Source: Lingula anatina (Eukaryota; Brachiopoda; Lingulata; Lingulida; Lingulidae). From it: a DNA stretch of 23,739 bases. Shown here one piece after another: positions 1 through 10,000 of the stretch. The notes beneath the pieces are model-generated. The model made no database searches and was not told the origin of the DNA. It saw only the letters and a list, made by a program, of their open reading frames with translations. The DNA lies in assembly GCF_001039355.2 (NCBI RefSeq), contig NW_019775864.1, positions 158,211 through 181,949 of the forward strand. Direction: 5' to 3'. The stretch's first letter is position 1. Every line of letters starts with the position of its first letter. The position numbers and the translations under genes are program-made.

Positions 1-900
1 TTTTTGTTATACGTTCGCGATATTTAATTTGAAACTCAAAATAAGAATTATAAAATGTGGACCTGTAATATCATCTTTGAAAATAGTTACAGTTACGTCT
101 CATACTGTACCTCTAAAACATCAAAATTCCAGCGGTCGATTTCACACCTAATCCATGAAAAGTTTTCATCGAAGCAATCTCGTCCCAACTCGGCAGATCA
201 ATGTCAGTCGGTTTCTTTGTGCGGTGAATTCTCACTCAGTGGTACTTTGACTTACACTTTCCCAGGATAGGTTTTCTTTTATATTTAGTCTTTAAAATGA
301 CTTTTGTCCTTGATTTCCGTCTGGTAAGGCGAACAAAATGGGGCCCGTCGCTAGTTGCCAGGTAATATTATTGGCATAAATACAGCTGCGGTGCTTAGTC
401 ATAAAAAAGTTTCAGTGAGTGCAGTCATGTGTTTCTTATTCTTCACTTGATCAATACATGCCGTTCATATTCACCTATATACTTCCGTAACTTCAGTGTA
501 AGCATTGTTCAGTGACCTAGCTAGGGTAACTTTCTAAATAGAGCTGCTGATGAAAAAGCACGCAGATGTATAGACATTATCCCTTTTAAAATAAAATATT
601 TGTGTTGTTGCATGCCAATGTACTCGACGCAGCTACACGAATTGTGCACGGTATTCAGGTGTGAAAACATGGCACTAAAGGGCCCTTGTTGTTTATATGA
701 GGCTTTCTCCATGGGTCCGGCAATCAACACTTCATATCATGTTATATATGCCAATTAAAAACTTCACCGTCACTATGGCAGTTTGGTCCACCTAAACCTT
801 GGGAACATTTAAGGACAAGCTCAAAGTTTGTTAATCTAGGGGGTTCTGGGCGTTCTTAAACATCCCTTCTGTTTTGGGGAAAAAATCATCCAGATATTGC
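1..900. other. Spacer, no gene recognised
   Basis: AT-rich sequence with only short open frames on both strands. None shows a recognisable domain, biased composition or convincing splice signals. I see nothing supportable here. Confidence 0.6.
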
Positions 901-1067
901 CCTCTTGATATTAGAGATTTGAAGAGCTAAACCATGGTTCTAAACTGCACCAAATGGCACCGTTTGTCCTCCAAAATACCGAAACACCAATGGGAGAAGG
1001 GTTGACTTTGCATGCGAGGCCTGTCAAGTGGGCATCCCCCTTTAAAATAATCCTGGATCCGCCCCTG
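900..1067 (-). repeat. Old interspersed repeat with CAGGGGCGGATCC end
   Basis: Read on the minus strand, the segment begins at 1067 with CAGGGGCGGATCCAGG, followed by a run rich in T, A and G. Starts of the form CAGGGGCGG occur at ends of many metazoan DNA-transposon-derived repeats (hAT-like and others). No matching opposite end or target duplication was found nearby, so this is a degenerate or partial copy. Class is inference. Confidence 0.4.
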
Positions 1068-1094
1068 AACACTATGGGTATTATTATTAAAAAC

Positions 1095-1118
1095 ATTGAG
1101 TATTGAGTATTGAGTATT
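1095..1118. repeat. 7-bp tandem repeat (ATTGAGT)3
   Basis: Three perfect head-to-tail copies of ATTGAGT, followed by a fourth diverging one (ATTGTGA). Confidence 0.85.
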
Positions 1119-1418
1119 GTGATATAAATGAATATGGTTTATCTTCCTCTCTGCTATCATAGCTGTCTAGTAGAGAAACCATGCCTTATATTCTGTTTCC
1201 TACAATCTATCCACGTTATCAATGGTAACACAAGGTTTTTATTAACATCGCTTTGTTATTTTTAAGATTATAGTTTTCACTTTCTACACTAAATTAAAAC
1301 TAACAAAACTAAATAATGCGAATTATAAACAGACTACGCATATGGATTTCCTTCAGAATATCGGTACTGTGCCAGTGTGACATTTATTTACACCAGTGTT
1401 CAATGTAATCAGTATTTA
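1119..1418. other. AT-rich spacer
   Basis: About 300 bases downstream (on the minus strand) of the NHL fragment. No gene or repeat recognised. Confidence 0.5.
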
Positions 1419-1631
1419 CTATAAGTACTGGCCAGTAGAGTTGATGACTAATGCTACAGGATGATTCAACCCATCATCCTTAGTGGCAATGTGTCTCATA
1501 AACTTCCCCATTGGACTCAGTGCCACTATCCTGTGGTTACCATAGTCAGCAATGAAGATGTTACCATAGCTCTTTGTGCAAACATCTTGTGGTTCCCCTA
1601 GCTGACCATCACCTCTGCCTTGGTAACGGTA
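1419..1631 (-). pseudogene. TRIM-NHL-type NHL repeat fragment
   Basis: The minus strand encodes about 70 residues with a clear NHL repeat: GDGQLGEPQDV, then GNIFIADYGNHRIVAL, then the start of a second repeat ending STGQYL and a stop (TAG, 1419-1421). NHL repeats form a beta-propeller in TRIM2/3/32/71-type E3 ligases, where they bind RNA or protein. A functional propeller needs five to six repeats. Here about one and a half are present, and the stop falls exactly where the next beta-strand motif should begin. The open frame extends to 1676, but the part above 1631 is Pro/Ala-rich and comes from an abrupt CG-rich patch. It lies on the same strand as the RING fragment at 2415-2756, so both are probably debris of one TRIM-NHL gene or of neighbouring paralogues. 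A last exon with a very short C-terminus is the alternative. Confidence 0.7.
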
Positions 1632-1633
1632 AC

Positions 1634-1720
1634 ATGGCGGCGGAGCCGGGGGAGCCGGCGAAACGACCCGGAGGGACTAAAACCATGTGTACCGCAGCAC
1701 CTACGCTGGTAGTGCAATAA
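1634..1720 (+). other. CG-rich patch with 28-codon ORF
   Basis: ATG GCG GCG GAG opens a 28-residue frame (starts MAAEPGEPAKRPGG) that ends at TAA 1718-1720, overlapping an AATAAA at 1715-1720. The first 45 bases are strongly CG-rich in otherwise AT-rich DNA. The start resembles a typical metazoan N-terminus, but no donor site or continuation was identified. It may equally be a small insertion that interrupts the NHL reading frame on the other strand. Confidence 0.25.
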
Positions 1721-1739
1721 ACATATATATAATTTATTG

Positions 1740-2414
1740 AATTAAAAAATACAAGAATACAGCCTGTTTTAACTGGGTGTTTATTGTTTACAATCTTCTT
1801 TGTTGTACAAAATACTCAATTGTTTCATTCTTTAATATTTAACTGGTTTCAGCTTCGCCTTCAGCTCTGAAATACAGAAAAATCAACGTGCTGTAAATGC
1901 TGTCCAAATTGATCATGAAAACGCAATGACAATAAATATGAAGTTGATGTTTCAATAGCTAACATTGTTTTATAGAAGAATTAGACAAAAGTTGCTATTT
2001 ACATTTTATAAATTTTCAAAAGAAATATCACCTAACGGTAGCTATCAACGGTAAATATCAGCTAACGGTAGGCAAAAAAAATGAGGCTTGTGTTTGAGAA
2101 TTTCATGCATATCCAACAACCAATCTAATGAACATTTTTGCTCAAATATCACCTATTTTCTATGTACTGCTTTAGATGACCAGCACCCACAGCCCTCAAA
2201 CTTTTTTCCATTGTAAGTTTTCCAGAATATACGTGCCGTTTGGCAGCTTGTCCCCTTTCTATCTTCCCTTCTGAGGTATTTCTTTAACATTTTACTTCCA
2301 ATCTGAAAGTCCTTTGTGAAAAATATAAAAAACGGTATGTATAATGGATGGTTACAACGAATCTATGCCACACACCTGTGAATGTCAATGTCTGTAGTGA
2401 ACATAGTTTTAGTT
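1740..2414. other. AT-rich spacer with short direct repeat
   Basis: No gene recognised. It contains an 18-bp direct repeat, AAATATCA(C/G)CTAACGGTA, at 2023-2040 and 2053-2070 (one mismatch, 30-bp period), with a third partial AACGGTA at 2047-2053. Confidence 0.6.
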
Positions 2415-2756
2415 TTAGCTCCGCCTCCTGTTGCCTACTTTGTATATATTCAGGCCATGTTCATTGAGTGGGTAGTTTTTGATCAGTCTCTGTAGATAAT
2501 AAACGTGTAGTTTTTCAACTCTCATTTTTTTCTCTGAACCGCATATTGACAAAGTCCACCGGTTGGAAACTGGATCTCTACAAATGGGACAGAGAAATGC
2601 CCTACTTGGAGTCATTATGCGAGGAGCAAGGTCCCGTATACGACCATAGCAAAATGTATGGTGGCAAGGCAGTGCAAGGGGGTCTTCATATTCTCCCAGA
2701 CAGATACCACATATTAAGAGATTATATGTGAAAGCTGCTACTAGTGCTTCTGCCAT
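2415..2756 (-). pseudogene. TRIM-family RING finger ORF with a lost zinc ligand
   Basis: A 113-codon frame starting MAEALVAAF with a TRIM-type N-terminal RING: CGIC, then LPCHHTFC, then LCPICRDP. RING domains of this kind bind E2 enzymes and give TRIM proteins ubiquitin ligase activity. In the C3HC4 pattern the fourth cysteine, expected in the FCxxC block, is replaced by arginine (FCYGR; codon CGT, one change from TGT), so the second zinc site is incomplete. After the RING comes LQRLIKNYP, then a stop, with no B-box or coiled coil in frame. The ATG at 2756 is a natural TRIM start. It may be a degenerate first exon or a short RING-only paralogue; the missing ligand favours decay. The nearest downstream TRIM-like sequence on this strand is the NHL fragment at 1419-1631. 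Confidence 0.65.
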
Positions 2757-3048
2757 GTCTTACTGTCCCTTTGTTAATTAATTAAGGATCATTGAGTTGG
2801 TTCTGTTGAATAACTAAAAGTTGTCAAAAATGCTCAGTTTCTTTCTCAGTTTCTTTCTTTCAAATGCTGCAACTTTGATCAACAGAGATCACAATTAAAT
2901 GCTACTTTTTACTAGTGCTGTGTGTTCTCTTAGACTGGCTTACTGTCATATTTATGGGTATTGATTTTAAAATAATCCCAGAAAATGCGCCGCTTCTTCC
3001 ATTTCCTTTCAGAACTGTGCAAAGTTAGAAAAAATTGGCGTCTGTTTA
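2757..3048. other. Spacer between RING and B-box fragments
   Basis: No coding signal or repeat recognised. Confidence 0.5.
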
Positions 3049-3444
3049 TTATGTGCGGACTTCAGCAGGAAAAAATAAAACAATTGTGTGTTGTATTGTG
3101 TTTACTCTTAACCTCAGGTTATGGGAATAGAGCCATGAATGCAGGTATTTCTGTCTTGCATTATGTGAATGGAACCTTTCCTGCGTTAATTTCATCTCTG
3201 TCGCTTTTTGCAACTTTATCAACTGGCATAATACCGTGTCTGTTAATTCGCAGCCACCACATGCAACAATGTCATCTTCTTCACAGTAATATTTTATTTC
3301 ATTATTAGGATGTTTCTCACAACGGATGGTCATCTTTGCAATGGCCTGTGTCACTGCTGCTACATTGGCTTCTTCTATTAATCCATCTAGCAACGGGGAG
3401 ATAAACAATATTCTAACAGTACAGTATAATAACCATTTACACAT
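3049..3444 (-). pseudogene. Degenerate B-box zinc finger fragment
   Basis: The minus-strand frame contains a B-box 2 core: CEKH, then YYCEEDD, then ACGGC, matching C-x2-H-x8-C-x2-D-x4-C-x2-C. The closing histidine pair that should follow (usually a TDH/GH motif) is absent; the frame reads TDTVLCQL there. A good acceptor (ccccgttgctag) precedes the domain at about 3388, so it may be an exon starting there rather than at the first Met. In a TRIM protein the B-box follows the RING. Here it lies upstream of the RING on the coding strand, so it cannot be the B-box of that copy in a normal transcript. It is most simply a remnant of a second, rearranged TRIM copy. Confidence 0.55.
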
Positions 3445-4881
3445 TGAAAGCTAGATATTTGGAAATGCTACCAGGCATAATCTGCATTCTGACTTAATTA
3501 ATACCAATTCACCTTGTTCACCCGTTTGGTAGCAACAGACCAAAACTAAGCAGTCTACCTGAATAATTATTTGTAGGTTCTGGGCCAGGAAACTTGAGGC
3601 ATACAGCAACTTAATGAGAATGTAATTGTATTTTATGTAAGTTTATTAAGTTACTTTTTAGATACACATTTAATTACAATTATCAAAACCTGATGAAACT
3701 TAACTTAATCTTGGACATATTATCATAGAGACGAAAACGATGCTCCGCAGCTTTCAAATATATTTTCATCGACTGATTTTTCATACAAATTCACAAGTTT
3801 TTTTAATACATATAATTTACTTGTTTTTGACCCATCATCTTTTCCCTGATTAAAAGGCATTTCCTTGCATGTGTTGCATCCCACAATATATCCTTATTAT
3901 GTTGTTTCTAAGGGACTTGTCTTCGATAAAACATATAATATATTATTTGAATTGCTCATGCTCAATCGACATTCATTATTGATTCTTAATAATGCTCAAT
4001 AACAATTAGATTTATATATGTCTTGATAAGTACTTTTATGATACCAAATTGTATTTTATGCAACATATATACCACATAATTTTCTGATTTCATCATATAA
4101 CGAGCAGGACCAATCAACGTCATGAAGTCCAACTCCTCGTCTATAAATTAAACACCTCATGTTATATCAACAAGGGTTAAAAATTTATCAAATGAAACGA
4201 AAACCTTATCAGAAAATCCGGCTCTCTTTGTCGGTTGTTGTAAAGTTCATTTATATAAACAGCACATTTACATATTTCAAAAATGTTATATGGCAAGGTT
4301 TCATTGTTGTCATCAATGTAAATACCATGCACAGTTCGTAAGATTCTGCAAAATTACATATAATGAATTATAAGATTTACATTTAATAAAATATAATTAA
4401 AACATAAATATAAACACTACTATTCATAAGTTTGAAAAGTAAGTAAAATACAACATGGTAATAATCATGGTACACAATGTACATTTTATAGAGATTATCA
4501 TAAATTGGTTTGTAAAAGATAATATAAAAATAAACAAATAAACAAGCTGTATAAATAATAAAAACAGTACATATTGATTAGGCAAATACTTATATTTGTC
4601 ATGACTAAAAATAATAAGTACTATGTTGACATCGTGCGTTTCGCACGATTTTAATCATAATGAGAATGCATACAGGTAGATCAATTCCTGAAATCAGTAA
4701 AATAACAATAAGGAAAACTCTACAAAATCCTAAATAAAGACATTAAAATGTTGGGATAGGACACACATCTTTTTACAAGAAGTTTGCTTGCAATATTAAA
4801 AATGTACTATGGGACTAGCCGCACGTAGCAAGTGCAGTTTGGAAGATATCCTTGCTCTTCCTGGCCAATATTACATAAATA
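3445..4881. other. AT-rich 3' flank of the NACHT-IAP gene
   Basis: About 1.4 kb with only short frames and no recognised domain. On the minus strand it contains the 3' untranslated and intergenic sequence of the gene ending at 4882. One ATTAAA (minus, 4650-4655) could serve as a weak polyadenylation signal; this is inference. Confidence 0.5.
4631..4649. repeat. Perfect 8-bp hairpin
   Basis: ATCGTGCG, loop TTT, CGCACGAT, followed by a T run. It lies 230 bases past the stop codon of the minus-strand gene. No function assigned; it may be a transposon end or chance. Confidence 0.6.
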
Positions 4882-5078
4882 TTAACTTAATATGGACCTA
4901 ACCGTTCCCTTGATGGCTGTTCTGCAAATGGCGCAATTCCTCAAGGCAGGTGCACACTGGACACAGGCGACAAGATGGCCGCACGGCAGAAATACCACGC
5001 TAACTTCTTCATCCATACATATTTTACAGATGCGCTCTTCTTTCAGTCTTTTGTTTTCCTCAAGCAGAGACTTGGTCT
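4882..5078 (-). CDS. Last exon: IAP-type C-terminal RING
   Basis: Coiled lead-in [12 protein letters not shown], then CKIC, FLPCGH, ACVQC, NCAICR, giving a complete C3HC4 set, and the IAP-type tail KGTVRSILS before TAA (4882-4884). IAP RINGs dimerise through this tail and act as ubiquitin ligases. The acceptor tgtgttccag at 5079 keeps phase 1; an alternative acceptor 27 bases upstream (gttttgaag) also keeps the frame. Confidence 0.93.
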
Positions 5079-6987
5079 CTGGAACACATTTGGTAACACT
5101 TACTTCAAAACAGTTCTTGATAAGGATATATCATTCAAACAATGGAAAGGACACAAATAAACACGTTTGTCCTTCTTTTGTTAATCATTCATTTAGGGCT
5201 TAAGGATGCTTCTTATTGTAAACAACATAAACGATATATACCAGTCGCCCTGTACCGTAGCTGCAATTCGAGTGCGTTGATGGTTTACAAATGATAATAA
5301 TGCTTGAACTGTCTGGTTGAAAAAAATTAGTTTATTTTTAGAAAGTTTTGCTTTTTAATTTATGCCTTAAGACGTACAAACTGATCCACGATTACTTAGT
5401 ATATGATACCCGCATTATGAGTTTGACCTGGACATTAGTTTTATATCATTGGACATTGACACACATCAAACAGAGATCAAAAGCCTAATGCTCACCCTTG
5501 TCGTCACTTTCCTTTGGTACCGGAGCGTCTTGCTTCTTCTTTTTCTTTCTATTGTCTTTTTTAGATTGTTTCTCTGAAATGAAATATAATTTTACATCAA
5601 GTCTGAACAGCCCTGAATTTGTAAAGATGATTCAGGTATGCCAGTTGTAATCTATCCACAAACACTTGGTTAAAATGTTTAGCTTAGCACCTATGATTAT
5701 TTCATAATCATTCAAAATAACGATGTTTCTGTACTTTTTGGTCTAGTTTATTAAATTCTGTGTATATTTTATATAATCTAACCGCAAGTAATCATAGCGG
5801 AGTGTTATTATCTCAGACATTACCCGAATTCTGCGTAAGAGATGTTTTTTGGGTTGTTACAGATGCTGGTACTTCAACCAGAGCTGGGACTAGTGGCTGT
5901 TGACCAGGTTCCTCTTGGAGAATAACTGCCATCGCCGCCGCATTTTGCGCCGTCTGCCGGTTCATCTCATCCTCAATATTCAAAATGGCATCTAGTAAAC
6001 TCGCTGCACTGGGGAAATCATCTCCAGTTTCCCTCAATCTACGTTCGATCGCCTGACGCACTGTATCTCGTCTGAAACCCATATCTAAGACCGCTTGCAC
6101 TGTCGGGGTGTCGAGGCGGGCTTTGATCTCCCGGGCCTCTACATGGTGACTGCCTGGCGCACCTGTATACAGACAGAATTCTGATCACATGATGAGACAA
6201 GAAGCATGCTCAGCCATTTTTTACAAGTATATGGTGATGTTTTGTTCCAAGTTGTTGAATGTTTGATGGGGTCCAATCACAAATAAGAACAATAAGGACT
6301 TGTTCATATATACATGTACCCACACAAATTTACCAAATTTGCTAATTCTGTGAAAAATTTACTAAATTTGCTAATTCTGTGAAAAGCCATACAGTCTATC
6401 TATGAAGGTGAGTGCAGCTTTAAAACTTAAGAAACCTAGCAAGGCGCATGTACTGGCTAAATGATAATTGTGTTTGTTGGTCAGAAAGCAGTGGATAACA
6501 AACCTTGTGCTCTTTGTGCTTGAGCCTGGGGAGGCTGAATAAAATTAATCAATATAAACCGTCAACAATTTATATAAAAAACATGACAAATGTATATGGC
6601 AGTTCTTAACATAGTTTGTAGATTCACAACCTAAAGAAAATCCACATTTTTGTCTTTCATCAAGTATGATGTGCTTATACGAGTAATGTACGTCATGCAA
6701 GGTATCTGGATTAAAGATGTACGCGTTATTAAATTTTGTTTGTTTGTATCTTCATCATATTAATTCATATTAAATGATGTGGTTAAATATATGCTTACCG
6801 GGTTGTTTGGCGACTTTTGATCCTTAATCATTTGAATAAAAGCATCCCCCTTGCACTGACGAACAAAATCACAACGCGGGAACCAACGCGCATGTTCAAC
6901 CCAAGGGTCGTCTTGAGATTCCCAATTCCTAAGTCTTCCGTCACAGAAGAAACATTTTACGTTGTCACCAAAACCTGTTATTAGCAA

Positions 6988-7034
<47 letters not shown>

Positions 7035-10000
7035 ACAATACATCAGCTGAATGGGTCCTGTTACTCCTCTTCTTAAGATTACAACTTGTCCAATTTTATT
7101 CATCAGGGATCAGTTTATCATTATCGACAATCTAAAAAATGTGAGAGCTGTGGATTGCACGTTGAAGCACATTGCCATCTGTACATACTACACATAGTGT
7201 GGCTTTGCCTTAATTTATGGACTGCTGGTGTGCTTTAAAAAGTGGCGTTATAGGTTTTGGCAAATGTATTATATTGAGGGGTCTCCTCTTCTTTAAATTT
7301 GGCAACACCAATGGATATGTGATATATTAATAATTAATAATTTAAGGAATATATTTCCAGTCAAATATAAAGTGGACTTACCGGCGTAAAAAAATCCGGC
7401 CCTGGCGAGAGCTTCGGGACGCGGAATACGAGATGGCGGCCAGTTAACAAAGGTTCGAACTCTGGCCTGTTCAATGGCGTATCTCTCGTGTCTAGGTCTC
7501 GCTGTTAGTATTCCTAGTGTGGGTCCAGTTGTGGAATCTATGTGTTGAAACCATGGAAAGAAGAGTTTTAGGGATCGACTTCATAAATAAGGACAGTTTA
7601 ATGACATTTAATATCCGTGGTTGGTGTCTTGTACTAACATGCATTCTAGATGTAATGCACTATGAACCACGACTCAAGCAGTATCAATATACATTACATT
7701 TCACCAAATGAATATGGTTAACTAGGTATTTTAAATCATGTCCTCGCAGTAGCGTTTATGAGGATGTGTTAGAATTATTGCTATCTCATGCTTACTCTCT
7801 GATCCTGTTGTACTGCCTCCTACAGCTTGTCTTTGTGATTCTGACACAGAAAGAGAAAGAGCTGTGCTTGGTTCTTCCAGAGGAATATTCCCAACTTCCA
7901 GTCCTAAGATGAACGGGCAGGTGGAAAGATATCTGCGGTGTTCCTGCAGTGGTTGGTCACCTAAAACATACGTTAATGTCTGACAGTCCGTGGTCCATTT
8001 CATCATTCCAACGCTGAGGAGTATTGTGAGTTTTAAATCCAACAACCATGAATGCTTGTTAAAACCAGCATTTAAGTTACAAATCAATGTTTAAAACTTA
8101 TCTTTCGTGGCAATATTGCATCAGTTTTAATGGTTTAGAGCTTTAATTGTTTTGATAAATTTAGGAACTTTTCATATTCATACAAATGAGTGGCTCTATT
8201 CTTGCTTCAACCATTTATACAGAACAGGCAGGGATATATAGAATTACGTTCATAGCGTTAACAAACACTCATACCTAGTTCCCAATTCCTTAATACCCCC
8301 TCACAGAAGGCACATTGTACCCGGTCCTCCGTGCCCAGATAGAAGAAACCAGCTCTTGCCAAGTCCTTGGGTCGGACATTTGCTCCACTAGGCCAGCTGA
8401 CGAAAGTTGCTAGGCGATCAGACTCATTTCTCATCCGCGACGGGACACATGTAGGTAGATGAGATGAATTTTGTGGAGTTGAGGGGGCAGATGTGTTCTC
8501 ATTAGAGCGTACACCACTGGCAACCCCGGCATGAGTGATCTGCGGGATGGCGACTTCTAGTGAACTGATGCCCAGTGACCTGGATAGTGCCTGTTGGTTT
8601 GACAGTAGTAAGGACGCATTGCCACCATGGTCACGTGGTGAAGACCTTGCTAAGTTTGGGAAAGGATCATCATTGGTGCCAATGTTGCCATTAGAAATAG
8701 CATCATCTGTTTGGAACAGGGGAACATTCTTTGTCTCAGTTCCTTTCATAAGTGGGCAATCTGGGAAGAAATTGCGATGTCGCATAAATGGATTGTCTCC
8801 ATAGGTCCACTCCTTAAGTCTCCCTCCACAGCTAAAACATGCTACCTCATCACTGTTTCCAGTGTAATGGAACCCTGACCGTGCAAGTCGCGTTGCTGGT
8901 ACCGGGACCGAATTGGGCAAGTCTTTAAAACTGGACAGTCGCACTGCTTCATAGCAGTATTCTTCCCCCTTACGAAAGGGTGGGCCTTGTGCCGACTGAC
9001 GAAAGAACTCGTGAAGACGCGCCGGATATAAAAACATGCTTGTCCCTCCTGGGACGAAGCTTGTTGAAAGCTGAAACAAATCATTGTGAAGAAAAGCTAA
9101 AACTTGCCTGTAGATATCAGGATCGTCCTTCTCCTCCGCATTATCTTTCGTACATTTGTATTGTATCTCTTCTTTCTGTTGTATCCTGTTCCCCTTCGAT
9201 GATGCCACTGTATGACTATCAAATTTCGGATCAATTTTTGCTGTGTACTCTTGTGTACTTATTTTTGATAGCAATGTGTAATCTGACTGGTATGTACGAT
9301 GACAAGAAGTCTTCTTGTTCTTGCTTTCCAAGTTCTTCGACAAGCATATTCTCCAACCCTTTCCATCTTTGATTGAATTCAATGCAATCAGTATACTGCT
9401 GATACCACGGTACTGCACCAGTTGATTTCCAGTGAATGGGAAGAGTGGCAACATGGTGTTTTGTCTCACACCTTGGCTCAGTCCATGCACTGCTTCATAT
9501 TCTGTGTTATCTTCGCCCCTAGGGAACGTGCACCTGCTCGGCCCACACCTGGGTCCCTGCATGAATACTCTGTCTAGCCTCAAATGTTCCAGCCCTGCCA
9601 CATGGCGAAAGCTCCTGAACAGCAACAGTACTGGGATCTTCACCAAGGACATCAGCTTCTTTCCCATCATGGAGTCTAGACTGTTCCTTATTGACCATGA
9701 CTTTTTCTGAAAATCAAGAAAGTGACGCTTTTTTGACTCCAGATTATTCAAATGGATGGTGATTTCACAAGCACTGTCCATTAATCGTCTGTTCATCAGT
9801 TCTTCTGCTTTCCGCGGACGTGTTGTGATGACGGTGCACACATCCTGGTATCGTTTACGGTAAATGATGTATGTGATTTCTTTGGAAGTGTTGTTATCAT
9901 ATTCATCATATCCATACAAGACGAGTAGCACATAGTCAGTGTCCAAGTCGAGAGCTTGCATGATTTCATCTGTCACTGCTTTCCTGTTTTCTGTAGAACA

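Noticed and set aside
541-580. CTGATGA at 546 considered as a second hammerhead core
   Set aside because: No GAA with a complementary stem II follows, and no stem I partner exists.
7440-7470. GGTTCGAA tRNA T-arm-like sequence
   Set aside because: It is inside the coding BIR3 exon, and no acceptor, D or anticodon arms fit around it.
8980-9372. 130-codon plus-strand open frame
   Set aside because: It lies antisense to the NACHT-BIR exon, has no domain or splice context, and its composition mirrors the real gene.
9432-9710. 92-codon plus-strand open frame
   Set aside because: Antisense shadow of the same large exon; no recognisable motif.
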